Part shown: piece after piece, positions 11,417 through 23,700 of the stretch
Layout of the letters: each line of letters begins with the position of its first letter
Numbering within the stretch: position 1 is the stretch's first letter
Origin: Mesodorylaimus sp. YZB2_4
Lineage: Eukaryota > Nematoda > Enoplea > Dorylaimida > Dorylaimidae
Direction of reading: 5' to 3'
Assembly: GCA_030248295.1 (NCBI GenBank)
Contig: JASANH010000138.1
Location: forward strand, 620,001-684,000
DNA: 64,000 nt
Position numbers and translations under genes: made by a program
The notes under the pieces: generated by a model
What the model was told of the DNA's origin: nothing
What the model saw: only the letters and a program-made list of their open reading frames with translations
Database searches by the model: none

Positions 11417-12574
11417 ATGGCATCACATCTGGTGCAACCGCATTTAAGAGTAGTTTTATGTAAAGCGACTAGAAATCTTATCAGTTTAAGATCAGAAAGA
11501 GCGATGGACTCGGTCACGGTGGAAGAAATCAATAATTTCGACTTCACGAGAGGCTTTCGACGGTTCTGTGTCACCTGGCCGTTGACGAGCCTTACACGAA
11601 AAGATAGCACTGAATTTGATACTGCAATCGATGGATCGCGCACCTTGTCCTGGGAATTCGGCATCGGTGATTCGGACGTGGAGTCAGCAAACATGTGGTT
11701 CGGACTGTATTTGATTACGCCTGGAATAATGGTACCTGTGGTTTATCGAGTTACAGTGTCCCCTCGTGGCGGAACCCCGTTTGTGAATTGGTGCTCATGC
11801 GCGATATTTGGCAAAGATCGCAGTTGGGGTGCATTGAAGCCAGAAGCAGAGGTACAAAAGATCGTGGGCCATGACTTTATTTTCAAGGTTTGGATGGACA
11901 TTCCGATCGGGGCAATCAGAAAATTCGAGCAGGGCAAAAACACTGGTAGCCACAACGCGTTAGAAGCTGCCACTTTAGGCCCATACATATCGAATATGGC
12001 CACGATTGTCGATGATGTCGTGAATGGTGGTGGCAGTTTCAGCGATCTTACTCTGGCTGTCATGAAAGAGGGCAAAGTTATTCGACGATTTGAAGTTCAT
12101 CGGATTATTCTGTCTGCCCATTCGCCCGTGTTCAAAGCCATGTTCGCCAGCAATGGATGGAATGAAAATGGTGCCGCGACTGTGTTAAATGTCGAGGATG
12201 TCGACGAGACCGCGATGGAGATGGTACTGAAGCATATTTACACCAGTTACTTGCCCGATAAATCGATCGGTGCTAAGCTGGCCTCGAATATTATCTACGC
12301 TGCCGACAAATACAACTTGCAATTATTGAAGAGTTGGTGCGCTTCGATTCTGATCCTCCACAAGTCCAGTCGAGTTGCTGATCTGGCCGTGGCTGATCGT
12401 CATAATTTGACTCATCTGAGGGCCATCTGCATTGCGCAGATATCGATGGATATGTCAGTTATTCAAAACGAGGCGGTGCTGGACAACATTTCAAGTCGCG
12501 TTTTGTCCGAAATTATCTCCGACTCGGCTGAGCGACAGAATGAAACGATGGAAATTATTTTGGCCGCGGATTAA
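11417..12574 (+). CDS. MATH-BTB domain protein, SPOP-like (copy 2, intact)
   Basis: Predicted adaptor for a Cullin-3 ubiquitin ligase: in this family the MATH domain binds the substrate and the BTB/POZ domain binds Cullin-3. The single exon codes for 385 residues. The MATH domain spans about residues 35-165 (starting near RRFCVTWPL, with WFGLYLITPG and a final FKVWMDIPIG). BTB is about 190-300, with the core VHRIILSAHSPVFKAMF and an acidic/hydrophobic helix VLKHIYTSYLPD. A BACK-like helical tail follows. The ATG at 11504 (residue 30) is the start conserved with copy 1 and gives a more typical length; the extra 29 residues from 11417 are doubtful. No introns, unlike most genes here, which may mean origin by retroposition or within a mobile unit. 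Confidence 0.8.
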   Translation: MASHLVQPHLRVVLCKATRNLISLRSERAMDSVTVEEINNFDFTRGFRRFCVTWPLTSLTRKDSTEFDTAIDGSRTLSWEFGIGDSDVESANMWFGLYLITPGIMVPVVYRVTVSPRGGTPFVNWCSCAIFGKDRSWGALKPEAEVQKIVGHDFIFKVWMDIPIGAIRKFEQGKNTGSHNALEAATLGPYISNMATIVDDVVNGGGSFSDLTLAVMKEGKVIRRFEVHRIILSAHSPVFKAMFASNGWNENGAATVLNVEDVDETAMEMVLKHIYTSYLPDKSIGAKLASNIIYAADKYNLQLLKSWCASILILHKSSRVADLAVADRHNLTHLRAICIAQISMDMSVIQNEAVLDNISSRVLSEIISDSAERQNETMEIILAAD

Positions 12575-12860
12575 ACGATCGGGGCACGAGGTGCGAGGGG
12601 TCTGGTTTTCCACTTTTTGAAACATGTAGTGTGTCATTTCCTTGTGTGTTGTTATGAATTGTGCCTCTTTTTCTGAGTGGCCATGTAAACTTTTCTTGCT
12701 ATAGCGTAGAAGGCAGTAAAGAATTTTAATGCGAAGAGTTAGTTGTGATCTGATGGCTCGATGGTGTGCTCCCAGTTGTGGTATCTGAAAGTGAAATGCG
12801 TCTGTGTGCATTCGTAATGGCTACGGTGTTTGGATTGGGTTGACTGAGAGGCGAGATGGG
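12575..12860 (+). repeat. 3' flank shared with MATH-BTB copy 1
   Basis: Aligns with 3665-4010 beyond the stop codon. It marks the right edge of the duplicated unit. Confidence 0.7.
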
Positions 12861-13124
12861 TGCCTGGGGTAGGATGGGGTCAGTTTCCTGTGTCCTGGCC
12901 CGCCCTGCCATGCGATAGAGGGCCGACCTGGAACGAGTAGCAGACGCAGCCGTTCCAAGACTGGAGCCTGCTGGACTGACGATGAGTAGAACGATCGGGT
13001 TGTCGCAGTTTGAATCCCCAAGTCGCTGGTTAGTTGTACTTTTGTTCTAGGTCATCGAATCATTTTGTTCATATCGCCTTTCATTCAAATTTTTCCTGAT
13101 CGATCGATTTGCTCATTGTCAATC

Positions 13125-13298
13125 ATGAGTTACTGGCGTTTAGCTGGCATCAATTACGTCCGATATTCGCAAATTGCTGCCAAGGTCGTTCGAGAATGTT
13201 TGAAACCGGCTTTTAAAAATGAAGCGGCCAAACGAGAGGGATCGTTTTTGAAATTGACCAAATGGAAGGATGGAAAGGCCATCAAGCAGCAAGACTGA
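13125..13298 (+). CDS. ATP5F1E: Mitochondrial ATP synthase subunit epsilon
   Basis: Small subunit of the central stalk of mitochondrial F1Fo-ATP synthase. The 57-residue product begins MSYWRLAGINYVRYSQIAAK, which has the family signature of an aromatic/Trp-Arg start, 'AG..Y..YS.I.A..VR..LK', and a short basic tail. The length matches the family (about 50-60). I start at the ATG at 13125 rather than the upstream in-frame codons because family members begin directly before this Trp. There is no separate cleavable leader, as is usual for this subunit. The gene is intronless and lies about 390 bases before the Tudor gene on the same strand. The call is confident, since few proteins share this pattern. 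Confidence 0.92.
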   Translation: MSYWRLAGINYVRYSQIAAKVVRECLKPAFKNEAAKREGSFLKLTKWKDGKAIKQQD

Positions 13299-13691
13299 TG
13301 TGATGCGGGATAAAAAGGCTAGAAAGGTGATGGGCTCCGTTGATTAATTAGGAAATGCTGTTTTTGGATTATTAAAGGTGGTTTATTTAAATTTTTTATC
13401 GAATTCGATGGTCTGACTGCCGTTTTTCGTATCTTTGCTTCGTAAGTCACTGATTTGAATTGCCGCTAAATGAAAAGCTTGTGACCGTTGTGCGCTCCAA
13501 AGACAATAGGCTCGCTCGCCTATGGGGGAGGGGACACGCTGCGGCAGGAAATTTGCGCGTTTTGTTATTTTATTTCGTTTCGTTTCTTTCCTGCTCCTCT
13601 TTTCTTATCTCAAGCGCAAAGTGCATTAGAATCTCATTCGTACGAGTTAACTTCGTTTTCCGTGTGGCCATAAGAATCACTGTGGTCGGCG

Positions 13692-16600
13692 ATGCCTGTA
13701 ACAACCAAAGAAGGCCTGCTGAAGCAGACCACCGAATGTCGAGAACGTCTGGAGCTGGTTTTGAATCTGAAAAGAGACGTCATCAAATATCTGAATAATG
13801 TAGGTGACTAAGAAACTTTTTTGCTGTGTTGTCGTTTCTCCTGTGTTTTTGTTCGTTTTTATTGCACTTAGGCTTGAAAACTCGCTTTTGCTTGGCTCAA
13901 ACTTTGAAGGCTTTTTTGTTTGATGTCGTATTTCGCTTGATTTCAGATGTGCAGTGGAATCAGCGCTCAATTATTGGAAGCCGAGACAGCTGCGGCGACA
14001 GCGGACGATGCTCAAGCGATTTCTTTGGAACAGGAAATCAAGAAAGTGATGGCTCCATTGAAACGCTTCGAAGACAAATTGAACATAGCTCTCGCTGTGC
14101 ACGGTAAGGATTTTGTGTGTTCTAAAGTTTTTCTTGCAAATACATATTTTTTGTTTTAGATCAAGTCGAGCCAGACTTAAGAGAGTCTCCAGCGCAGGCA
14201 GTTCGATCGCCTGATCCCCCGCCTTTATTGGCAGCCGCCTCCAGTCAACCGTCTCGAAATGATCGTGGCGCTACGGCTACGCGCTGGCTTGGCATTTCGG
14301 ACGAAAGTGCATCGTTGGTTGATATTGACAGCTTGGTGATAACGATTCCGAGCGGCCAAACTCACCAGTGCCAAGTCCCAATCGAGAGTGCCCCGAATAT
14401 CGCAAGTAGGAATCACGAGGTGGCGTCGGTCAGCGAAACGACGGAATGCGTCGATTACAGAAAATTCGTTGTTAGCAAAGGCCTCGGAAATCTGGAACAT
14501 CGTTGTCAGGTAGCGGAAAGAAATCAAAGCATGTCCCGATCCCGATATGTATGAGCGCTGGGTCGCAAGGAAACCTGCAACATGGGCTCGGCTAATATGT
14601 TGCAAAGGTCCCCCTCGGCGTGTATGTTTTACCCCGTAGATGATGGATAAATCAAATTCTTATACAGCAAATTATCCATTTCAGGGTAGAAATAAACAAG
14701 CTTTTACAGAACCACGCCGAAACTATTTCATTTGAAGCCAAAAAAGCAAGAACAAATTGCACTCTAAAATCTCTGCTCCTAAAATCCACAAGTAGTAAAA
14801 CCTGTTCCAAAAGCTTCCGATGAATGCACGATACAGATTTGCAATATCGTGTATGACAACTAAATCTGCGTATCATTTTTAGGAGAGCGTCGAATTATCC
14901 GCCTGTCGCACGATCCCGCTCGGCTGCAAGGTTTCACATATTGTGAACCCTAGCTTATTTTATGTCTTGCTTATGAATAACACGACCGCCGATATCGAGT
15001 AAGTAATTGATAGAATGAGTGAAATATATCCTAATTATTGGACATTTTTAGGGATGAGTTGAACGATGCGGTCGAATCGAATGGAACGCCGCTGAAAAAT
15101 CCACTAGTCGGCGAGTATTGCGCTGCAATGATCCAAGGTGACGATTATTATCGTCGCGGGAAAATCTTGGAAATGAAAAATAATACGTCGGGTAGGCTTT
15201 TTAGATTTTATAAAACTACCTTCGTTTTTAATGTGAAGTTTTAGATGTGGTTTTTGCCAAAGTCTTTTATATCGATTCGGGTTTGGTCGATTGGGTCCCT
15301 GCGAAAGATTTGTTGGAATTGCCGAGTCGATTTCGGCATTATCTAAGACAGGCGTGTCCTTGCGCTTTGGCCGAAGTGAGTGCTTTGATAGCAGAGGGAT
15401 AATGCCAAAAGAAAGGGGACTAAAAGGAATCTGGTTGCTTTCGCCAGTGCTACTGATGCATTAATCCTGCACGTTTTAGATAGAACCAACGTCGGGCTAC
15501 TGGGACGACGAGGCCGTTGCCCTGTTTCGAGAGCTTTGTGCCACCACGGAGGAAATACAGTTGACCGTTCGAAGTTTGGACGAAGGAAACGCGCCTGATA
15601 TAAATACAGTGAGGCAGTGCTGGGGAATGTGCTGTTCGAGACTATACTTGGTTATGTTTCAGGTGTCACTATATCGAAATAACAAGACCACGACGAAATT
15701 GGAAACGGTTGTCATTTCTTTCATACGCCGCGGAAATGGAAAGTTCCGACGCGCAGAGAAATTAATCCCAGCGAAACCTTACTTCAAAGAGGTATAACGT
15801 GTTTTTTAACGTTAATTTCGGATCGCCGATCTTATTGCATTGTAGCATGATCAAATAATCGGTGGTCGAAATCCGCCTGATGGCGTCGAAGATTTGCGTC
15901 GCAGCATGGGAGACTTGACACAGGAGTCTGATGCGAGTGCGACGGACTCGCCGACGGGCTCGCAGTTTTCGGTCATCGCTTCTAACACCGCCAGCGCCAC
16001 GGCTGCTGCCAGCGCAAGTGCTTCGTCGTCCATCGTAGTTCAACAGGTTGTCGCCGAACAAGAGTCTCACGGCAGTAAGTTTTGTTCAGAATTGGAGTCG
16101 CCATGAGTTTGAGTGACAAATTGTAGCTTGTAGAACCCGTTGTTTATACGGCCCCTCGAGCATAAACCAGATCAGGTTCCTTTAAGCTTGCGCCATCGAA
16201 AATTTACGATAGGTTCTGTGTAGTCCTGAGGAATTGGTGTTTCCGTCGTTTTAGGAAAAGCACCGCCAAAAGTCATCGCGGGTAAAGTAGAACGGTTCAG
16301 TCACGCTGAGCTTTCGGAGATGGAGAAGCACACGCTATATTTCCGTCCGACGAACATCAATGATCCAGAGCGCTTCTACGTTCAAGTACAAGATGAAAAC
16401 GGGCGTAACGATCAATTGGAGGCTCTGACTGGGGATATGAACGAGTTTTATGCGATAAAGGCCAATCAGTATTGCGTGTCGAAGGACGTCGAGTTCGCTG
16501 TGTATCGTCAAAAAGTCGATGGCGTAATGGCCTGCAGGCGTATCCGCATTACTAACTGGCGGAAAGCGGAATGGGGTCGTGAATTTTCGAGTCGTGACTA

Positions 16601-17072
16601 TCGAATTCACAGCCTTGTTGACGCCTTCTTAGTTGACTACGGCTACAAGGAAACGGTGCATACGAAGGATATTTGGATTTTGGACAGACGGTAAGAGAGG
16701 AATGGTTCTCGAGGAGTGTGCCATTGAATTCGTCCTCGTCTCGTTTAGATTCTGCGCGCTTCGTGCCCAAGCGCTACGCTGTAAGTTATTCGAGATCAAG
16801 CCGCGTGATGACAAATGGGATGAAAGGGCAATCGGTATATTCAAGGAGTTGCTGCAAGGAAGACCCCTGATGAAAGGCAGCATTTTTAATGGGTAAGTGA
16901 TTCGACGAAGAGGCTGGTGGTGTAAATGGAAGGCTGATTGAACTGTTTATTTCCTAGGGCGTCTCCGTACGAAATCGTAGCGTATCGATTGGACAGCTTT
17001 GGGGGTGAAACGTGCATAAACGCAAAGATGGTCGAGTCGAACGCGGCATTGAGCTCGACGATTTGGACGTAA
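13692..17072 (+). CDS. Protein with two extended Tudor domains (12 exons)
   Basis: Exons: 13692-13799, 13947-14103, 14160-14509, 14883-14998, 15052-15191, 15245-15375, 15480-15608, 15663-15791, 15846-16074, 16255-16690, 16749-16892, 16958-17072; 727 residues, in frame throughout. The N-terminus (about 1-90) is helical, with a LLKQTTECRERLELVL coiled stretch. Tudor 1 begins near residue 220 (SHIVNPSLFYV) and has VFYIDSGLVDWV and LPSRF. A Ser/Ala-rich linker follows. Tudor 2 (about 530-690) has DPERFYVQ, FLVDYGYKETV and the C-terminal IKP..W.ERAI..FKELLQGR block. Extended Tudor domains bind dimethyl-arginine on Piwi-type proteins in germ granules; that role is inferred from the family. Tudor 1 has Ser where the motif usually has Tyr (IDSG for IDYG), so its binding cage may be weakened. 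Confidence 0.85.
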
Positions 17073-17736
17073 TTGCCTTGAAAATCTGAGAGAAGTACGT
17101 TGTCATAGTGTGTACTGAGGGAGGGGGAAGATTGCAAAATATGTGAATTAATTGTGGTAAACTAACAGACGAAGCGGTGGGAGGGTACTAAGCTATTTGG
17201 TAAACTTTTTCGTGTGTGTGGCTGCTGCATTATGTCTGGTGACCTTGCAACAAGGATTGGGATCACTTGTGTACATATCCGCGAATCTCTGGATGATAAT
17301 TTTGAGCGTATTCGAGTCGTGGGGTAAAGTAAGCTTTGTGACGAGTACAGTATCTTTCCGTGATGTCACAAAGTGACAGTAGCCTGTGTTCGGTGGACCT
17401 AAAAGTAACGGAAGAGCTGGTTGATTGGTGCTGATGACCTTTTCAATGCATTTGGTTCAGGTGTACGTGATAGGTGTATTTGGAAGTGCCATTACGAGCG
17501 ATTGGTTTGACGTGTGTTAGGCGTACTCTGTACAGGTGGTTTGGGGTTTCATTCAAGGACTTTGTTGGTTGTGACAGCGTGTGCTATGTTGTGATGTACA
17601 TGCTTGACGGATTCATCGGCTTGGCGTTATGGATATGAAAGTGGCGTGCTCACACATTTTACATTCTCTTCAATCGCTAAGTGAGACACACGTGATAGCG
17701 CATATTGAAATAAAATCTAAGACGATACGATGGGGT
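17073..17736. other. Intergenic DNA between convergent genes
   Basis: 3' flanks of the Tudor gene (+) and the cation-chloride cotransporter gene (-). GT/GTG-rich, with no feature recognised. Confidence 0.5.
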
Positions 17737-20700
17737 TCAGGAGTAGAAGGTGAGCACTGACTGTTGGTTGCCTCGTACCAGGAGCACCTGCTGCAGGTCC
17801 CTGGTCAACATTTCTAGCCAAGCGAGGTACAAGCAGGCGCTGACTCCGCCCCTTCTGGGCACGGGCAGTGTCACGACGACCAAGGACGAGTCGCGGGAGT
17901 GCTTCATCAATAGCTCCCGAGTTCGCAGGTGACGATTTGTCTGAAAAGAATGGTTAGGGTGAAAGTGGGCTGCGAGGGGACAGTGCTACTTGGGCACGCG
18001 CTATTGTTCTAGTGACCCGCGCCACTTGGGCACGAGCCTGTTGATAAGTGGTCTGGCGGTCCTGCAAGTGTAGGATATGATAGGCTGGATGGCCGAACAA
18101 TGAGAAGGATACGGGGGCCACAATGGTTCGGCGTTCGTCTGCACTTTTTGGTAGCGAGCGGCTAGGCTCGTCGCAGGTTCGACCCTGGGCGGCGGAGGTC
18201 GGTTTATAAACCATAGGCTCTCGCTCTTCTGCCAGGATCACCTTCTGCCTGGTACTGTTAGAGTGCTTCGAGTTGAGAGACGGAAGCCAAACGAGTAGGC
18301 AGTTTCAGCTGTCGAACATCTACAATATAGGGTCGAGAGCCCACCCACCATTGTTCGAGGAAGCCAGTGTTCGGTCCAGGATGCCCTTATGCTGGTGGAA
18401 ACACAGAGAGGAGTTGCTGTGCCATGTAACCGCCCTCACATGGCCTTGCTTATGTATAAGGCTTGGCCACTGGTCGGGTACAAGCAAGACTGGGCCCGCC
18501 TTAAATGGGTGGAGTTCAAAGAATATGTAAGCATTCGGAAGGATACCGCTATGAGCAGTGGTCTCAAGGCCGCCCAGTCGAAGAGACAAGAGGTATCCGT
18601 ATAAGAGGCGTGGATATCTTATCTGCGCCTCCTCATTCAGTCCTTCCCGCTTCCCTGAAGCAGCTGGTTCAGGGAAGAGGCCTACCTTTCGTAATAAGCC
18701 AGGAACAGACTAGAGACGGAGAGCGAGATCGAGTTCGAGTAACTGGTGTGCTTTGCAGACATTGTTTGAGGAAACGGTCTTGAGTTCCTGCTCGGAACTG
18801 CTGTGCGAGCATTTCTGTCCCGTGTCCGTCAGATCCTCGCTTACGACCGACACGTGCGAATGCTCCTCTCGGCTAATAAACTAAGCACGAAGTGTCGTGC
18901 ACTATGTGGATTCCTTGCGCCTTCCTCTGGCAAGTCCCAGTTCACCCAAAAACGAGCTGAGGAATCCAAAATCATCAAACCCGCCTTTTCGCCCTCTCCT
19001 CGAGAGTACATCGAGCGAAATAAGAAAGCATCCCGACGCTGTGCAGCATGTGGCAACCACACATGGTACTGCTATGGTGCATTTAAAGCCAGGCAAGTAC
19101 ACTTGGGTGACAAGGGCGACAGAAGACTGCCAGGGGGGACGTGGGTAGATGTAACGGAATCAAGCAGACAGGATTGAGCTCACATACCCGATCTTTCAAT
19201 ACGGTCAATTCCGTGTCGGTCACAAAGGTAGGCGATTTTCCAGAAAAGCCATCGCCAGCCGTGATACGGAACGGCTGGATAAGTTTCTCAAACTCGGCCA
19301 CTGTCTCGGATGAAGGATGCTGGTTCAAGTCGGTTACCATGGTCAGGTCTGAACAGTTGATACGAAACTTTTGTAGGAGCGCCGCCATGCTAGAATGAGG
19401 TCAGTCATTGTTAGGGTAGCTGGAAGACAGGGTGGAACTTACCTTTTCTGTTCCTCTCCCACAGCAGCCGCATTGCTAGCCGTTGCGAACACACGCAACT
19501 TGGCTCCTTCCAGAAAAGTTTTATGGGCGCTTAGTAAGTAAGGGATGAGTAGGGTCAAACCACCATCGTCAAACAACCACCAGACATCGATGACTGCCTT
19601 CTTGATCTTAGTTTGGAACTGGTTGATGGACGTGAGCACATCGCGCTGCACTTTTGAGAGACGACGGAAACGAAACGAGGAGAAACTGAACGCCGACTTG
19701 GTCGGGTTTGGGTCCGCTGGTGACGACGGACTCGAGCCAAAACTGAACGCTTCTGTGCTCGCCGATGTCACGGCTAGGGTTGGTGTCGATGTAGTCGATA
19801 CTAGACCCAATGGCCGACCGTGACGTAAGTCGTGCGCTGACTCGATGTCCTCGTCGGCTTCGTCAGCACTGGAGCCCAGGCGCAGTTCCAAACGACGCAG
19901 CTCGCGCTCCGTCTCCTCTTTCACGACTGCCAGTTCGAAAACTGGTGGTGGACTGGACGAGGGTTCCGGATCGAAGGTGGTCGGGTCGCTGTAGCGTAGC
20001 TTATCAGTGTCACCAACCTTGGCTTCGAGCATTTGTTCAGTGTAGTCTAGACCACCAGACACGCGAAGCACGCCCACTGCCATGTCGGCATCGAAGCATT
20101 CACTGAAACAACATGGGTTTATGCTTTTGTTCCCTGATAACAATGAGCATCGTCGGGTCCTGGAACCTCGGTGCTGTCCTGACGCAAATGCACCTTACAT
20201 TTTGGAGACTCTCTGCACAAACAGTGAGTATATAATGGGCACATGCAACCCTCGCGCCTAGAAGGCCATGGCGAGTGGGAGAAAGTAATCGGTACTCTCT
20301 CCTGGCTGGGAGATTTCAGCCCCTCGGGTTGATGTTTCAGCCGTAAGTATAGTCGCTAGACTTGCCTACTTTAGTCGGAGTTTTTGTCCCGCCGACTTCG
20401 GTCGGTAACCTCCTCCTACACCTGCCAGGCTTGGCTAACGCATACCCCTCAGAACTCAGGGGTCCCATTTCCACTTACTGAATCAGCTGAAAGTAGTCAC
20501 TGATTTCGTCCGTGCTGCACTCACGCCAGCTGTTCTTGAAGCCCAGAATCACTATATTAGGTTTCAATTTTCCCAGTCCTCCCACTTGCAGCAGGATCCG
20601 GAATCCTTGTCTCAAATTGGGTGCTGACACTGGGCAGTAGAATCCCTTGACATGTCTGATGGCCATCCATTCGTAGATGTCTGAGATCATACGACGCATC

Positions 20701-23700
20701 AGCGAGAACTGTTTCTCGCTCTTGCCCACGGGTGGTGTGACGTGGCCGAGTAGAAGTAGACTGTGGTGTCTCGTGATGCCTTTGACAAAGTCGACCATGG
20801 ACGGCCTGGACACTGGATTACCCGTCAGAGCTAAAATCTGTGGCCTGAAATTCTTGACGTGATCGACCGTATGCATCAATTTGAGCATGCTTTGCAGAGC
20901 GAGCTTGTACTGGTGAGCCTGGTTCGACGAACCCCAGTTGACATCTGAAGCAGGGGCATTTCTGTGACTGTACCAGGCAGAAGACAACGGCTTACCTGGT
21001 TTTCTTCTCAGAAGATAAATGTACAAGGCGATGATGAACAGGTACGTCAACAGGGCCGCTATCCAGCTCATTAAGAACATGCAGGCGATACAGAGGGCCG
21101 CACCAAGGAGGGACAGCCACTTGTTGTAATATTTGAAGGCCGGTCGCCAGCCCGGAGACTTGGCCAGCGAGCCGTGGAAGCATGCGTAATTGATCAGGGT
21201 GTACGTGGCCAAGTAGAAATTCGATATGAAAGGAGCGATGGTGTTCAAATCGCCTGAAACGAAGGGTTGCGGCACTGGTGGCTGGGAGCCCAATCAAGGG
21301 ACTGCCAGCCCCTTACTCACTTTGCAAGAGTGAAGAGACAGTCCTGTGAGTGTGGCGCCCCCTGTCTACTGTACAACTTACCAACACACGCCATGGCCAA
21401 CGAAATAACAAAGCCCAAAAAGTAGGCGCGTCGTGGCTCGTCACTCTTTCCAAATCCCTTAGCGAACCAATCGATTTTCGGAAATAGCTTGTCACGGCCA
21501 ACAGCCTGCAATACCGTTGGTAAGCCCCTGTTTCGATCACGGGCAGAGTGACATACCTGAAATAGTTTTGGTCCTGAGACCAAGCAGGCCAAGGCAGAAC
21601 TCAGTGTAGCGGCGAATATGCCAGCCGTGATCAATGGACCGAAACCGCTTTGCATTTCCATGGTCTGAAATGCAAAACCATTCGTGACTGGGCTTGATTG
21701 GCAAGTGCAGTTAGAAAATTCGATGTGGTGGGTGAACCTGTGTTCGCAGAGTTCCCAAGTTCAGACTGCGCCCGGCAGCGTACCTGGAAGTAGTTCATCA
21801 GGCCGTATTTGCAGCTTCCGTTGCCAGCGCATGCACTCAGGTTGCCATGAATGAGGTCGTTGTAATCTCCGGAGGCGTCCCTACATGAAAGAGATGCCTG
21901 ACACGAAGCCCAGGAGTACATACTTTCACTGTACCTGATCACGGTCGCACCAGAAAGCCAAATGCCGCCTAAATATATCAAGGTAGTGGACAGAATAGCG
22001 AGCAATGTGCCCTTGGGGATGGCTGTGCCTGGGTCCTTTAGATCGCCCGAAATGTTCGCGCCAGCCATGATACCCTAAAGAGACTAATGTGTGGATGTTG
22101 GGCAACAAGGAGGCAAGAAGTTTGACTCCAGCTCCTTGAGGGAGGCCATTTGCTGGCTAGGCAGCCAGAGGAGCAATGCAAAGTGTGCATTTGGGGTCAA
22201 GACAGGCCCGCACTGGCTATATGCAGGAGTCATTCGTGCTCTCTGCTGTCACACCGACCATGCGTTGGTTGGTTCCTCTCGTAGCCATCGCCGTGCTCGC
22301 TCTACCCAGTTTCGGAAATGCGTACGTGGCCGATGTGGTTATCGCAATTGGGACTGAGGAACAAGAAGCGACTGTCAACCAGGCCGCTCTCGCTGCTTTT
22401 TTCGACAAAATTGTTGTAGAATGGCCGATCAGCGAGGACAAGATGCGAATTTCCGTGGTCATACTTGAAAGCGATGTCATAGTCCTCGTCAGCTTTAAAG
22501 ATGCTGTGAACGCTAGCGTAATCAAAGGCCTCTCAAAGAAAAAGATCCTTAAAACTCAGCTAGATTACGTCGATGCGATGAAGAAGATCGAAGACTTGCC
22601 TGAACGCCGCAAGGACGCGCCATCCATCGTGATCATGCTACTTCAGCTTACTTCAAACAATGACAGCTCACAATCAGACTGGATGAACGACGCGCGTCGG
22701 CTGGCCACAAACGTCACTGACAACGAAGCCGCTATCGTGCACGTGGTCAATACCCTGGACGAGTACAGCAACTACTTTCGATATTCCAAGGGCTCGGCAA
22801 GGCAAGAAGACCAGGGTAAGCCAGAAGACAACATCGAAAAGTTCTTCATTGCAATGGCAGAAGATACGAACTTACGAATGCAAGATGTCCTGACCCAGTC
22901 AGGCCTGAGAACCACACGTCCGTCAAAGCCAACGGTGGTTGTCAAGACAACTGCTCGCGCTGGCCCCAAGACAGACACCACGTCGGAACGACAGGAGACC
23001 ACGGCGACCTCGTCAAAGAAAAGGTCGAGCAGTGATGCGGGAGACGCCAAAGTTCAAGAGAGGGAAACGGCCGAGTTCTGGGAATGCGACGAGGGAACTG
23101 GCTTCAAGAAGATCATGCAAATGTGCGCACCAGTGTGGCTGATAATGTTGGTCATCCTCACCTTTGTCATCGTCACCATGTTGCTCACATGCTGCATTTC
23201 GAGGGCGATCTACAAGCGACGCTGGGAGACGGAAAAACGCAAGCTGTTGGAAATGAAGACCCAACCACGGACACCAACGGATATCCGAAAACCCAAACCG
23301 AAGATCCTGCCTCGATCTTTCCTCGACAGCGAAGAACGGAGCCGGGGAACAGAATCGAGGGACGACAGGGGAGCATCGATTAGCAACGCCAGTGTATCCA
23401 AGCTCAGTCTCGATGGAGCAAAAGACGGATTCAAGCTTGTCAACAAGAAACCCAAGGCGCCCGCCCCAATGGATTCGAAGAGCAAGGTGAACACCTCGTT
23501 CATGTCCAAGCTGTCCAAAGGGGCCTCGAAACGTACCATCAAAGAGAAAACGAGCGATCGCAGCGGAGGCAGTGGGTCGGCGCCGGCGTGGGAGATCGAG
23601 AAGCTGCCCTCGCTGACAGGACGAACCGTGGACGAGTTGTATCGGGAGAAGAAGATCGATATGCACAAGTCCAAGTCGCTAGCTCCACTCGCTCACACTG

